DNA of 64,000 nt from an uncultured Candidatus Poseidoniales archaeon (GCA_902560445.1 CACELO010000003.1:18586-82585), one strand, 5' to 3'. Shown: positions 55,341-63,853, numbered from the stretch's first letter. Made by a program: numbers and translations. Notes: generated by a model not told the origin, from the letters alone.

Positions 55341-55811
55341 TCAAATCATCCTCTCGGCTAGAGAAGATATCTCTTCGCCTCGGAATCCTAGAGCACCGCC
55401 AACAGAGTAAGCTCTCTTGATTCCACCCCAGCCCTTTGAGCCTCTTGGTGGGTGTAATCGAAGAACTGGTTTTAGTCCTTCAACAGACTTCATTGTAGCC
55501 TCTCCAGTTGCTAGTGCCTTTGCGAAATCCTTGACCGATTTGAAGTCTGATCCCGCTTTTATTGCAGCGTTGTCCACTGGCTTGTCGCCGACCATTCGGC
55601 CACGTTCTTTGAGAAGGTTCTCTATTGTGTCTGCATCTACTACACCCCATGTAACGAAATCCTTGGACTTCTGAAGCATTCCAGCGTAAGTAGAGCTTTC
55701 AGGTACAATTGTTGCGTGGTTAACTCGAGTTAGATTCATCATCGCCATTGTGTCACGTATGCTTCGCTCAACACCGCGATCGCTACGAACTCTTACGATT
55801 AGGAAAGTCAT
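55341..55811 (-). CDS. rpl30: Ribosomal protein uL30
   Basis: 156 residues, the long archaeal/eukaryal form. It opens FLIVRVRSDRGVERSIRDTMAMMNLTRVNHATIV, with MLQKSKDFVTWGVVDADTIENLL following, and ends FRLHPPRGSKGWGGIKRAYSVGGALGFRGEEIS. It overlaps the rps5 stop by 4 nt. Confidence 0.97.
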   Translation of the reverse strand: MTFLIVRVRSDRGVERSIRDTMAMMNLTRVNHATIVPESSTYAGMLQKSKDFVTWGVVDADTIENLLKERGRMVGDKPVDNAAIKAGSDFKSVKDFAKALATGEATMKSVEGLKPVLRLHPPRGSKGWGGIKRAYSVGGALGFRGEEISSLAERMI

Positions 55812-56575
55812 TGATTACCCCTCCCGCTTATGATATTAAGGCGTCTTTTATCACCCTCGCTGAATCTTGTTTTATTTAGCTCGACAAGGGCATTGAAGGT
55901 AGCCTTAGCGTAGTTGATTGTAGTTCGTGTTTGTCCCGCAGAACGACTCCAAACATCGGTCACTCCAGCCAATTGTAGAACTCTACGACCGTAGTCTCCG
56001 ATAACCAGACCCTTACCTGATGGAGCAGGCATCAGAGTAACTCTAGTTGATCCTGAGCGCCCTGTAATTTTCAGTGGAACCGAAGTTCCAGGGCCTCCAC
56101 CAGATTCCCAAGAGCCATTTCCTCTCATTACTGGGATTAGACTTAATTTGGCCTTATCGATAGCCTTCTTGATAGTTGAAGCTACTTCCTTACCTTTGCA
56201 AATTGCCAAACCGACATATCCATCATTGTTTCCAACGACACATAGTACGTTGAACCTTACACGTCGGCCTGAATCTGTCATTCGCTGGATCATATTGACT
56301 GCAAGAACGTCATCCTCAAGTCCAGGTAGTAGTGCGTCGACAATCTCAACCTCACGGATTGGTAGTCCAGTAGCTAGTGCTTGCTCATAGGTTAGAATCT
56401 CACCGTTTGCGACCATTCGTCCTAAACGAGTACGAGGTTGCCAAGTTCGAAGGGCGGCTAGTGGGTCTGGACCACGGCGGCGGACCGGGGCGTCCTCTTC
56501 CTCAGCCAAAGCTAGGGCTAGACCTGGGGCGATTGCTGGTGCAGTTTCAATAATTTCGGATTCTTCATCGCTCAT
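55808..56575 (-). CDS. rps5: Ribosomal protein uS5
   Basis: 255 residues. The S5 core contains RRVRFNVLCVVGNNDGYVGLAICKGKEVASTIKKAIDKAKL and the C-terminal SGKGLVIGDYGRRVLQLAGVTDVWSRSAGQTRTTINYAKATFNAL. An Ala/Glu-rich N-terminal addition of about 40 residues (EIIETAPAIAPGLALALAEEEDAPVRRRG) is present. It starts 2 nt after the rpl18 stop. Confidence 0.97.
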   Translation of the reverse strand: MSDEESEIIETAPAIAPGLALALAEEEDAPVRRRGPDPLAALRTWQPRTRLGRMVANGEILTYEQALATGLPIREVEIVDALLPGLEDDVLAVNMIQRMTDSGRRVRFNVLCVVGNNDGYVGLAICKGKEVASTIKKAIDKAKLSLIPVMRGNGSWESGGGPGTSVPLKITGRSGSTRVTLMPAPSGKGLVIGDYGRRVLQLAGVTDVWSRSAGQTRTTINYAKATFNALVELNKTRFSEGDKRRLNIISGRGNQ

Positions 56576-56577
56576 GA

Positions 56578-57090
56578 TTAGGCCTCCTCAATTGATTTCT
56601 TTGCTGCCTCAACTGCTTTAACAATCGAGTCATCGATATGTGAACCATTGATTCTATCGTCATCCGGTAATACATCTTCACCGTGTGGTATCTCCATACC
56701 ACCATCTATCATTCCCTTGAGAGCTGCAAACACCCTGTTTCCAGAGGTAGAAGCCGCAAGGCCAATATCGAGAATTGCTTCATTGTGCCCTGCAGAAATA
56801 GCTGCCTTTGCCATCGCATATCCAGCAACATAACTTGCCGGAATTGATTTTCGGGAGGCATCGATTGGCCATCCATGCTTCTCAACTAGAGTGCTTCCAT
56901 CGATTGATACTTGTGTGGTATCACCTGTTGTTTCGTAATTCACCAATTGGCAAATTGTCTGAGTATTTGTGACTCGAACGACAGCACGAGCAACGCCTCC
57001 ACGGAGCATCTTCATTCTGCGTCGGTAGTCTGTCTCACCGTTTCGGCGACGCTTGAAGCGTAGCCTCTGATTCTTTCCGTATGCCATCAT
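56578..57090 (-). CDS. rpl18: Ribosomal protein uL18
   Basis: 170 residues. The 5S-binding N-terminus (YGKNQRLRFKRRRNGETDYRRRMKMLRGG) and the core (ARAVVRVTNTQTICQLVNYETTGDTTQVSIDG...GIPASYVAGYAMA-type helices) match archaeal L18. Double ATG after GGAGGTGAGC; either may start. It overlaps the rpl19e stop by 4 nt. Confidence 0.97.
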   Translation of the reverse strand: MMAYGKNQRLRFKRRRNGETDYRRRMKMLRGGVARAVVRVTNTQTICQLVNYETTGDTTQVSIDGSTLVEKHGWPIDASRKSIPASYVAGYAMAKAAISAGHNEAILDIGLAASTSGNRVFAALKGMIDGGMEIPHGEDVLPDDDRINGSHIDDSIVKAVEAAKKSIEEA

Positions 57091-57563
57091 TGCTCACCTC
57101 CGAGCTTGATCCCGTCGATTTCCATATTCGACTTCATGTGGGAGACAGAACGGTATGATCCGCCCTTAGCCTTCCTGTAGTAGTAACGATATTCAGAAGA
57201 AGTAAGTGATTCATCTCCTCTCATTTCCTTCAAAGTTCTACGCTGAGCACGAATCGTCCTCATCCAGCGTTCCTTGCGTGGATTCCGTGAGTTTGATGAA
57301 CCCTTTCTGGAACCTTGACCTGTCCTACGGCCCTTTGACTTCTGAGTTGAGGCTTTTCTAGCACGAGAGCGGCTAGTACCAACTAATGGACGAGCTTTGA
57401 TGATACCCTCATCGATTAGTCTGCGGACATCGTCCTTCTGTACAGCATTTGCCACATCGTCTAGGTAGTCCTTGTCAATCCAAATTCTATGGACACCAAC
57501 AACTCGCCCTTCGCGCTGACTAAAGATAGCAGCCGCGAGCCTCTTTTGATTTGTTATCATCAT
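57087..57563 (-). CDS. rpl19e: Ribosomal protein eL19
   Basis: 158 residues, archaeal/eukaryal-specific. It carries the QKRLAAAIFSQREGRVVGVHRIWIDKDYLDDVANAVQKDDVRRLIDEGII core, the basic KGRRTGQGSRKGSSNSRNPRKERWMRTIRAQRRTLKEMR stretch and the YYYRKAKGGSYRSVSHMKSNM C-terminus. It overlaps rpl32e by 4 nt. Confidence 0.97.
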   Translation of the reverse strand: MMITNQKRLAAAIFSQREGRVVGVHRIWIDKDYLDDVANAVQKDDVRRLIDEGIIKARPLVGTSRSRARKASTQKSKGRRTGQGSRKGSSNSRNPRKERWMRTIRAQRRTLKEMRGDESLTSSEYRYYYRKAKGGSYRSVSHMKSNMEIDGIKLGGEQ

Positions 57564-58213
57564 CGCAAATCACCCCTCCGTGAGATACGGCGTCGATTGA
57601 GAACTCTCAGGCCCAAATCGTCAGCTCTATCATGAATTGCAGATCGCTTTCGGTTACCTACTGTCTTGGCGATTCGAACCGCTTGCGTCTCAGGGTCTAA
57701 ACCTTCGAGATCACTGCTCTTGTTGACTAGAACTTCTTCAAATCCAGAAGGGTGTAGTCCTCGTGCTGCAGCTATCTTCCCATGCCCGACTCGAACCAGG
57801 GCTGAACGGTACTTGCGGTTCTTTCTCTGGCTGGAATCGTCACCCCGAGGTTTCTTCCAACCAGTGCGGGAAAGACGCTTGTAGCGGAACCATTCCTGCC
57901 TTCGGAAGGATGGTGTCTTCTTCTTCTGAGCAGCACGGGTTGCTAATGCAGCCTTTGTATCTTCATCGAGTACTGGTTTTTGGCGGGCAGTGTGGAAGTC
58001 GTCCCATTCGTCTTCGAAGAAATCATCAGATTCGAATTCATCTTCTTCGGTATCGATCTCTTCTTCGACCATTTCCTCTAATTCTTCTTCTGCAGGCGTA
58101 TCCGGAGCCTCTTCTAATCGGGCGATTAATTCCGCCTTCTTTCCAGAAACCGGTAAGCCCGCATCACGAAGTAAATCCTTGAGTTCAGCGACTGTCATGC
58201 TATTGTATTCCAT
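57560..58213 (-). CDS. rpl32e: Ribosomal protein eL32 with N-terminal SAP domain
   Basis: 217 residues. The L32e core occupies about 105-217 (FRRQEWFRYKRLSRTGWKKPRG...RSALVRVGHGKIAAARGLHPSGFEEVLVNK). Ahead lie a SAP motif at about 1-31 (MTVAELKDLLRDAGLPVSGKKAELIARL) and a long acidic linker (about 33-80, dominated by Glu/Asp). SAP motifs usually bind DNA. The same motif occurs in the M28 peptidase of this window. It starts 13 nt after rpl6. Confidence 0.95.
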   Translation of the reverse strand: MEYNSMTVAELKDLLRDAGLPVSGKKAELIARLEEAPDTPAEEELEEMVEEEIDTEEDEFESDDFFEDEWDDFHTARQKPVLDEDTKAALATRAAQKKKTPSFRRQEWFRYKRLSRTGWKKPRGDDSSQRKNRKYRSALVRVGHGKIAAARGLHPSGFEEVLVNKSSDLEGLDPETQAVRIAKTVGNRKRSAIHDRADDLGLRVLNRRRISRRGDLR

Positions 58214-58225
58214 TCTAATCCCTCC

Positions 58226-58780
58226 TCACTCATTCCCCTTTGAAACAATGTAAATTCCATCTTGGAAAACACGTCGATCTCTTTTCTTGATTCGGCACGC
58301 ACGCTCAATATTGGCAGCGGTTTGTCCAACCTTCTCACGATCGGCTCCGATGACTGTAACATCTGTCTTATTTGTCACTTTTACTTCTACCTCAGCAGGT
58401 GACCATGGAAGCGCTGCGACTCTGGGTACCTTTTCACCGAATAGATTGGTGATAGTCATTTCATTTCCTTGAACCTTGATTGTCATAGGGAAGTGAGAGT
58501 AGACTGCCTTTAATTTGTATTCAAAGCCCGAATCAACACCTCTTACCATGTTGTTGAGATGTGCAGCCCAGGTACCTGCAAGTGCTTTTTCCTTGCGTCG
58601 TGGTAGGTTAACGAACACTTCCACTCCATCGGCTGATTCACGAACCTCAACGCGGGGGTGACGGAACTCACGGGTCAGTGACTTACCATCCTTTGCTACA
58701 GTAACGTTGTGACCGTCGATTGTAGCGGAAACTCCATCTGGGAGTTTGATACTATGTGAAATCATATCCAACTTTGGCAT
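58226..58780 (-). CDS. rpl6: Ribosomal protein uL6
   Basis: 184 residues from ATG 58780 (MPKLDMISHSIKLPDGVSATIDGHNVTVAKDGKSLTREF), preceded by GAGGAGG. The open frame extends 21 codons upstream into rps8, which is not family-like. The core includes VFVNLPRRKEKALAGTWAAHLNNMVRGVDSGFEYKLKAVYSHFPM and RVAALPWSPAEVEVKVTNKTDVTVIGADREKVGQTAANIE. Confidence 0.97.
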   Translation of the reverse strand: MPKLDMISHSIKLPDGVSATIDGHNVTVAKDGKSLTREFRHPRVEVRESADGVEVFVNLPRRKEKALAGTWAAHLNNMVRGVDSGFEYKLKAVYSHFPMTIKVQGNEMTITNLFGEKVPRVAALPWSPAEVEVKVTNKTDVTVIGADREKVGQTAANIERACRIKKRDRRVFQDGIYIVSKGNE

Positions 58781-58793
58781 CTTTAATTCCTCC

Positions 58794-59183
58794 TCAGAAA
58801 ATATACGCGAGCAAACGCCCGCCAACACGCCCCTTCTTTGCATCGTGGTGATTCATAACACCTTGATTGGTAGTTAGAATTAGAAGACCGAAATCCTGTG
58901 CAGGAAGGTATCGTGATTCCCACTTATCATAATCGGTCCTCTTTACAGAGTGTCGTGGCTTGATAACACCGCAGCGATTGATTGCTCCAATCAACTCTAC
59001 ACGAAATCCTCCTCCACGGCCGTCTTCGATCTTCTGATATTCGCCTACGTATCCTGACTGTTGCATGATTGAGAGCATACTTCCTAGAAGCTTGCTCGCT
59101 GGGTTAACAGTCACTTCATAATGTCCTGCTTGCTCCGCATTAAAGATACGGACAAATGCGTCACTCAATGGGTCAAACTGCAT
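58794..59183 (-). CDS. rps8: Ribosomal protein uS8
   Basis: 129 residues. Opens MQFDPLSDAFVRIFNAEQAGHYEVTVNPASKLLGSMLSIMQQSGYVG and ends RYLPAQDFGLLILTTNQGVMNHHDAKKGRVGGRLLAYIF, the archaeal S8 pattern for 16S central-domain binding. It follows rps14 by 11 nt. Confidence 0.97.
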   Translation of the reverse strand: MQFDPLSDAFVRIFNAEQAGHYEVTVNPASKLLGSMLSIMQQSGYVGEYQKIEDGRGGGFRVELIGAINRCGVIKPRHSVKRTDYDKWESRYLPAQDFGLLILTTNQGVMNHHDAKKGRVGGRLLAYIF

Positions 59184-59194
59184 CCTTCATCACC

Positions 59195-59347
59195 TCATGT
59201 ATATTTCTTGAACCCGATTTGTGGTGCCACATCTCGGAAGCACTGGCGACATAATCTCAGACCATATCGGCGAATCAAGCCTCGCTTGCGTCCGCAGCTG
59301 CGGCATCCAATGCTTCTGCCGATTCTTTCTCCATGATCTCTTGCCAT
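59195..59347 (-). CDS. rps14: Ribosomal protein uS14, zinc-binding
   Basis: A 50-residue product read by hand: it starts [20 protein letters not shown] and ends GFKKYT. The zinc ligands are C15, C18, C33 and C36 (CRSC...CRQC). This matches the short archaeal S14 and sits exactly between L5 and S8, its conserved place. The ATG is 4 nt after the rpl5 stop codon. A longer frame in another phase over this spot is spurious. Confidence 0.97.
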   Translation of the reverse strand: MARDHGERIGRSIGCRSCGRKRGLIRRYGLRLCRQCFRDVAPQIGFKKYT

Positions 59348-59350
59348 ACT

Positions 59351-59878
59351 TCACTCCTCCACAAGGGTAAGTCCGAAGTGTTCTTTGAACCACTCCATGG
59401 ACTCGGTCTTGCCCACTCGGTGGGGTACCCCTACCTTTGCCGCACGGCGGCGGCGGCGAGATACCCTGTGACCTGGGCGTTCGAGTACGATGTTGATGTC
59501 CATGCCGAAGATACCTATGTCTGGGTCATACTTCTGCTCTGGGAAATCGGTATAATCAGCAATTCCGAATGATAGGTTCCCAGATTGGTCGAAATTCCAT
59601 GCAGGGAGGGTGTTTTCTCTCACCCAAAAGGCATCCTTGAGAAATGACTCGGCATTAGTTTGATTACGAATTGTTACTTTACAACCAATTGGAGCGCCTT
59701 CTCGAGTTCCAAGCTCACGATTTGTGCTTTTGGCTAGAGTTCGAACCGGCTTCATACCAGTTAGTAGTTCCAGTACCTTCTCAGCGAGTTGCAAGCGCGC
59801 TCCGCCCTCGCCAACACCAATATTCACGGTGACTTTAGTAATTCTAGGAATCAACATTGGATTGGCAGTATCGCTCAT
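59351..59878 (-). CDS. rpl5: Ribosomal protein uL5
   Basis: 175 residues. ITKVTVNIGVGEGGARLQLAEKVLELLTGMKPVRTLAKSTNRELGTREGAPIGCKVTIRNQ is the 5S/P-tRNA-contact region, followed by the FGIADYTDFPEQKYDPDIGIFGMDINIVLERPGHRVSRRRRRAAKVG C-terminal half. It overlaps the S4e stop by 4 nt. Confidence 0.97.
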   Translation of the reverse strand: MSDTANPMLIPRITKVTVNIGVGEGGARLQLAEKVLELLTGMKPVRTLAKSTNRELGTREGAPIGCKVTIRNQTNAESFLKDAFWVRENTLPAWNFDQSGNLSFGIADYTDFPEQKYDPDIGIFGMDINIVLERPGHRVSRRRRRAAKVGVPHRVGKTESMEWFKEHFGLTLVEE

Positions 59879-60573
59879 GCTTCCACCTCCAGTGGTAGAT
59901 CTTTCTCTGAACCAATTAAGAAGACGTAATCTGCAACCGTTCCGAATTCTTCGAATTTGACTTCATTGGCCTTTGATGATCTCTTTACGTCCTTTGAGAC
60001 AACTTTTGCAGTGTTACCAATGTGGCTACCACCAGTTAAGTACGCTAACATTCCTTCTGAGAATTTGTGATGTCCTGAAATTTCTTGATTGGGCAGTGAA
60101 ATCACTAGCGTATCTCCGGAATTGTATTTATTTGCATCATCAATAGTAATATTTCTTCCATCGTGTAGGTGGACCTGAGTCTTTCCGCCACGAATTGTTG
60201 TCTTGCCCATAACTCGGCAAAGTTTGCTTGAGGAATCCTTGGAAGAAATTGAACGGTATCGAAGTTTTCCATTTTCATCCAGAATACAGCGGTAGTTATC
60301 ATCGCCTACTGTTAGAACGTCCATTAGTCCCACACCTCTGCCAACATCAGTTTCGATTCTTCCATCAACGAGGATCTTTCGAGTTGCAATCATGCGCTTG
60401 GCCTCTCTCTTAGAGTGAGCGAGTTCTAGCACATCACGCAATATGACTCCGAGAGGCATGCACATCTCATCGCTGTGTCCACCAGGGTTAGGCTTCTGGA
60501 CCCAAATATCGGTTTTGCGAGTAAGTGGCCAACTTCTTGGCATTGTTAATCTCTTCATATGACTGCTACTCAT
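59875..60573 (-). CDS. rps4e: Ribosomal protein eS4
   Basis: 232 residues, archaeal/eukaryal-specific. It has the SSHMKRLTMPRSWPLTRKTDIWVQKPNPGGHSDEMCMPLGVILRDVLELAHSKREAKRMI S4-like start and a central KOW-like strand region (TTIRGGKTQVHLHDGRNI). The C-terminal LTGGSHIGNTAKVVSKD completes it. It overlaps the rpl24 stop by 4 nt. Confidence 0.97.
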   Translation of the reverse strand: MSSSHMKRLTMPRSWPLTRKTDIWVQKPNPGGHSDEMCMPLGVILRDVLELAHSKREAKRMIATRKILVDGRIETDVGRGVGLMDVLTVGDDNYRCILDENGKLRYRSISSKDSSSKLCRVMGKTTIRGGKTQVHLHDGRNITIDDANKYNSGDTLVISLPNQEISGHHKFSEGMLAYLTGGSHIGNTAKVVSKDVKRSSKANEVKFEEFGTVADYVFLIGSEKDLPLEVEA

Positions 60574-61007
60574 TGTTCAGCACCCCCATTAGCTCTCTCC
60601 ATGATTCGCTTTATGCGAAGTGGATCTCCATCATACAACTTTGTAACAATAAGATTAGATGGATGAATTGGTAGTGCCTGTTCCTTACCATCAGCGGTGT
60701 TGGCGGTAACTCCTTCGACTAATACATAGCCAGTCTTGGTATCAACACCAACAATACTCGACTTAACTCCTGCACGACCACGGGATTGCCCTAGCCTCTT
60801 TCCACGTGAATCTGCTTTTACACTGTTTGGGAATCCAAAATCTCCACGCAAAACTTCCACTTCATCCCCAACTCTTACAGTTACAGTACGAATCATTGCT
60901 AAATCTGGATCTTCAGTGACCAAGCGCGCGCGAATACGCTTCCTGCGGACGTGAATCGGGGCGTCAGTTTGTGCCTGACGCTGTTTTCCTGCTTTCTTAC
61001 TTACCAT
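60570..61007 (-). CDS. rpl24: Ribosomal protein uL24
   Basis: 145 residues. A KOW motif region (RTVTVRVGDEVEVLRGDFGF, then GRAGVKSSIVGVDTKTGYVLVEGVTANTADGKEQALPIHPSNLIVTKL) is typical of archaeal L24. The N-terminus is Lys/Arg-rich. It follows rpl14 by 10 nt. Confidence 0.97.
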   Translation of the reverse strand: MVSKKAGKQRQAQTDAPIHVRRKRIRARLVTEDPDLAMIRTVTVRVGDEVEVLRGDFGFPNSVKADSRGKRLGQSRGRAGVKSSIVGVDTKTGYVLVEGVTANTADGKEQALPIHPSNLIVTKLYDGDPLRIKRIMERANGGAEQ

Positions 61008-61017
61008 ACTTCACACC

Positions 61018-61416
61018 TCACACAATCTGCTTTGCCGTAGCGGCAATCCTCGGCCATCGCTCAGCCGCTTCTCGGCTGACTGGCCCCTTGATATCGGAGC
61101 CTTTGACATCGCCTCGCTCATTCGTGATGACGCAGGCGTTGTCTTCGAATTGTACCCAAGTTCCATCAACTCGACGGAACGGTCTCTTCTGACGTACGAT
61201 AACCGCATTGAATATTTGACGGCGAGTCTCTGGTGTACCACGGCGGACGGTGACACGAATCATGTCTCCAACTCCTGCAGAAGGATATCGGCGAGCAACG
61301 CCACCCTTCTTCAAGACTGTAATCAGTTGAACTACCTTAGCTCCGGTGTTGTCAACGCAATCCATCTTAGCCATACTAGGCAATCCGGCCGTTGCCCTAC
61401 CTGCTACTCCTCTCAT
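61018..61416 (-). CDS. rpl14: Ribosomal protein uL14
   Basis: 132 residues with the L14 pattern: MDCVDNTGAKVVQLITVLKKGGVARRYPSAGVGDMIRVTVRRG and VIVRQKRPFRRVDGTWVQFEDNACVITNERGDVKGSDIKGPVSREAAERWPRIAATAKQIV. It overlaps rps17 by 4 nt. Confidence 0.98.
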   Translation of the reverse strand: MRGVAGRATAGLPSMAKMDCVDNTGAKVVQLITVLKKGGVARRYPSAGVGDMIRVTVRRGTPETRRQIFNAVIVRQKRPFRRVDGTWVQFEDNACVITNERGDVKGSDIKGPVSREAAERWPRIAATAKQIV

Positions 61417-61745
61417 TCAGAACCCCCCTTCTCAATTACACAAAATTTGACTGTCTTGGAAAGTGGTCTACACTCCATTATTCGGACCGTTTCGCCACTT
61501 TCAACTTCGCCAATACAAGAGGGTAAATGTGCAGCATATCTGCGAGTTCTCTTCTCATAGCGCTCGTATTTCTTCATGTATCGACTGACCTCGCGCTGAA
61601 CGATAATCGAATTACTCATTCCAATAGATGACACGATTCCTTCAATGATTTGTCCACGTAGTCTGAGGCTTCCATAGAATGGGCAATTTTGGTCACCATC
61701 CCATTCGCCAACAGGGGCACGGACGTCTACTCCAATATCTTTCAT
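61413..61745 (-). CDS. rps17: Ribosomal protein uS17
   Basis: 110 residues. KDIGVDVRAPVGEWDGDQNCPFYGSLRLRGQIIEGIVSSIGMSNSIIVQREVSRYMKKYERYEKRTRRYAAHLPSCIGEVESGETVRIMECRPLSKTVKFCVIE matches archaeal S17/S11e. It follows the RNase P gene by 2 nt. Confidence 0.97.
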   Translation of the reverse strand: MKDIGVDVRAPVGEWDGDQNCPFYGSLRLRGQIIEGIVSSIGMSNSIIVQREVSRYMKKYERYEKRTRRYAAHLPSCIGEVESGETVRIMECRPLSKTVKFCVIEKGGSE

Positions 61746-61747
61746 TT

Positions 61748-62005
61748 TCAGTTCCTCCTATATCTTCGATTAATGCGATTCTCAGGCCTCTGTGTGACGG
61801 TAGCGCCATCGATTTCGATCTCCTCTGAATCGATTGTGAATGTGATTACATCCTTGGGCAGAGTAACTTCTCCGCTAAGTGTCCTAACTCTTAGAGTTCT
61901 ACGGGTTTCTTCAACTATCATCCCACTTACTCCAATCAGACTCGGATCTCGGCTCCGAACAACTTCGATTTCTCGAGCCAACCAAGCTGCATGCATGATA
62001 CTCAT
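61748..62005 (-). CDS. rnp1: RNase P protein component 1 (Rnp1/Rpp29)
   Basis: 85 residues with the Rpp29 Sm-like barrel pattern: REIEVVRSRDPSLIGVSGMIVEETRRTLRVRTLSGEVTLPKDVITFTIDSEEIEIDGATVTQRPENRI. It is one of the archaeal RNase P proteins for pre-tRNA 5' processing. Its place between SUI1 and S17 is conserved in archaea. It abuts the SUI1 gene with no gap. Confidence 0.93.
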   Translation of the reverse strand: MSIMHAAWLAREIEVVRSRDPSLIGVSGMIVEETRRTLRVRTLSGEVTLPKDVITFTIDSEEIEIDGATVTQRPENRINRRYRRN

Positions 62006-62305
62006 TCAGCGCACCTCCACTTGGTAGCCGTTTTGTTCGAGGACCTTTGCGACACGTTTCTTGTGCTCGCCTTGGAGTTCGATGGTACGGCCCTTTACGG
62101 TACCACCACTAGCACAAGCGCTCTTCAGCAACTTTGCAAGTTTTCCAATATCGATAGCAGAATCATCGATTCCTTCTACCATTGTTACCATCTTTCCATA
62201 CCTCCTTCTTACTGTTGAAATGATTGCTTTCTGTTGTTCTTTTGCTATTTCTTGGCAGATGCATAGTTCATTCGGTAGACCACATAGATTGCAAATGCCT
62301 GCCAT
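62006..62305 (-). CDS. sui1: Translation initiation factor aIF1 (SUI1)
   Basis: 99 residues. A CNLCGLPNELCICQEIAKEQQKAIISTVRRRYGKMVTMVEGIDDSAIDIGKLAKLLKSACASGGTVKGRTIELQGEHKKRVAKVLEQNGYQVEVR pattern is clear for archaeal SUI1, including the SACASGGTVK region that contacts the P site. An N-terminal Cys-rich knuckle (CNLCGLPNELC) is also seen in other archaea. Confidence 0.97.
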   Translation of the reverse strand: MAGICNLCGLPNELCICQEIAKEQQKAIISTVRRRYGKMVTMVEGIDDSAIDIGKLAKLLKSACASGGTVKGRTIELQGEHKKRVAKVLEQNGYQVEVR

Positions 62306-62311
62306 TTGAGT

Positions 62312-62521
62312 CTACTCCTTACTCTCCTCAGACATCTTCGTCAAAAGACGTGCAATGCTCCTTCGTGTTTGCTTGTAGGCGCCCGCATCAGATGATGAAC
62401 CTCCAAGAGCTTGCTGAGCACGTAGTTGGAGAAGTTCTTCCCTTAGTTCGACGAGACGACGCTCGCGTTGTTCAGGGTTCATCTGGTCAATATCCCTAGA
62501 CTTGATATGTGCCATTTTCAC
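62312..62521 (-). CDS. rpl29: Ribosomal protein uL29
   Basis: 69 residues: two helices with MNPEQRERRLVELREELLQLRAQQALGGSSSDAGAYKQTRRSIARLLT, the L29 pattern. The start overlaps the rps3 stop by 4 nt. It ends 6 nt before SUI1. Confidence 0.95.
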   Translation of the reverse strand: MKMAHIKSRDIDQMNPEQRERRLVELREELLQLRAQQALGGSSSDAGAYKQTRRSIARLLTKMSEESKE

Positions 62522-63318
62522 TCCTCCTCTCCTGCATCTATTGATTCTTCAGTGGTTTCGGTTTCCATCTCTGCCATCTTTTCGACTACACTGTCGACGA
62601 CTTCTTCGGTGTCGGCAACTTCAGTCTCTTCTACCTGAGCAGATAATTCGGGATTCTCATCTGGTATCTCCAGCATGGATACCTCTTCTATTGGGCCTAA
62701 GCCCGATTCTTGTCTGTCTTGAATAGATATTTCATGTGGTAATTTTGCCCCAGGTCTCATGATTCTTACAGTACAACCAATTGTCCCTAGTTTCTTGACT
62801 GCTGTAGAAAATCCTTCATCCATTAACTGAATAGCAGTCTCACCACAGAATTTAATGTAACCTTTCTGAAATTTCTCAACCCTGTGTCGTGCTCCAGAAA
62901 TCTTTCCTGAGAGTATAATCAAACAACCACGAGCACCAGCGTCCATAATATTCTGGGAAGTACTATGACCTGCTCGGCGGAAGAACCAACCTCTCTCAAG
63001 AGATGATGCTAGTCTGCTCGCCATTACCTGTGCATTTAGACGGGGTTCTTCGATTTCGTTAACTTCAAGACGAGGTTTCTCTAGATTGAAATCATTTTGC
63101 AATCTGCGCTGTAATTCGTGAATAACCTTGCCTCTTCGACCGATTACCCGACCGACTTGTTCGGCTTGTAAGGTGACTTTAGTCCCATCAGGAGTTCGGT
63201 TGAATTCAAGGCCACCAAATCCAGCCCGCTCGGTCTCCTTTAGAAGATACTCTCGAACTAACTGGCGCTCTATGTTGCGATGAACGATGTTTCGAATTGT
63301 GTTTACTTTACTCATCAT
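62518..63318 (-). CDS. rps3: Ribosomal protein uS3
   Basis: 266 residues from the ATG at 63318, which follows GAGGTGA; the longer frame to 63360 runs into rpl22 and is not family-like. KH domain (VTLQAEQVGRVIGRRGKVIHELQRRL) and the C-terminal S3 domain (GARGCLIILSGKISGARHRVEKFQKGYIKFCGETAIQLMDEG) are normal. A long acidic tail of about 55 residues (ELSAQVEETEVADTEEVV...) is an addition. Confidence 0.96.
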   Translation of the reverse strand: MMSKVNTIRNIVHRNIERQLVREYLLKETERAGFGGLEFNRTPDGTKVTLQAEQVGRVIGRRGKVIHELQRRLQNDFNLEKPRLEVNEIEEPRLNAQVMASRLASSLERGWFFRRAGHSTSQNIMDAGARGCLIILSGKISGARHRVEKFQKGYIKFCGETAIQLMDEGFSTAVKKLGTIGCTVRIMRPGAKLPHEISIQDRQESGLGPIEEVSMLEIPDENPELSAQVEETEVADTEEVVDSVVEKMAEMETETTEESIDAGEEE

Positions 63319-63325
63319 ATTCACC

Positions 63326-63853
63326 TCAGAATTCGTCTTCCTCTCCCTCTTCATCACCAAAGTGCTCTAGGAAAACCTCGAGATTGACTTGGTAATGGTT
63401 CTTGGGTGTAGCACGCCCCTGCGCACGAGGTTTCCAACCAGTGTGGACTTGACCTCGGTGTGCCGCACAGTGAGTGATTACCATGTCTTCGGCATCGATT
63501 GTATCGTAACGCTGACGAGCGTTTTCCATAGCACTATTAATCAGTTTGACGAATTCTCTCGATGCCTTGTACGGATAGCGCCCTGGACCCATCTTTCCTT
63601 TTCGATGACCAGCCATGGTGTTTCCACCCTTTCCTTTCCTAGATCTGCGAGTGTAAGGAATCGCTTCCTTCTTGTCCATCACCTTCTCCAGGTACTCGAT
63701 AGCATCCACGACATTCATTCCGCGAATGAACTTGGCAATTTGGTAGCAGTGCTTGTGGTGGATGTCTAGATTCACTGCACGTGCAGTAGCTAGATTAGAA
63801 CCCTCAAGCAGTTGAGTATATCCGGATTGTGGCTTACCTGAAATTCGACTCAT
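63326..63853 (-). CDS. rpl22: Ribosomal protein uL22
   Basis: 175 residues, archaeal/eukaryal long form: HHKHCYQIAKFIRGMNVVDAIEYLEKVMDKKEAIPYTRRSRKGKGGNTMAGHRKGKMGPGRYPYKASREFVKLINSAMENARQRYDTIDAEDMVITHCAAHRGQVHTGWKPRAQGRATPKNHYQVNLEVFLEHF. Acidic C-terminal tail. GAGGTGA of the rps19 end serves as ribosome site. Confidence 0.97.
   Translation of the reverse strand: MSRISGKPQSGYTQLLEGSNLATARAVNLDIHHKHCYQIAKFIRGMNVVDAIEYLEKVMDKKEAIPYTRRSRKGKGGNTMAGHRKGKMGPGRYPYKASREFVKLINSAMENARQRYDTIDAEDMVITHCAAHRGQVHTGWKPRAQGRATPKNHYQVNLEVFLEHFGDEEGEEDEF

Noticed and set aside
59190-59393. 67-residue frame starting [19 protein letters not shown]
   Set aside because: It is out of frame with the real uS14, whose zinc motifs and conserved place identify the 50-residue frame at 59195-59347.
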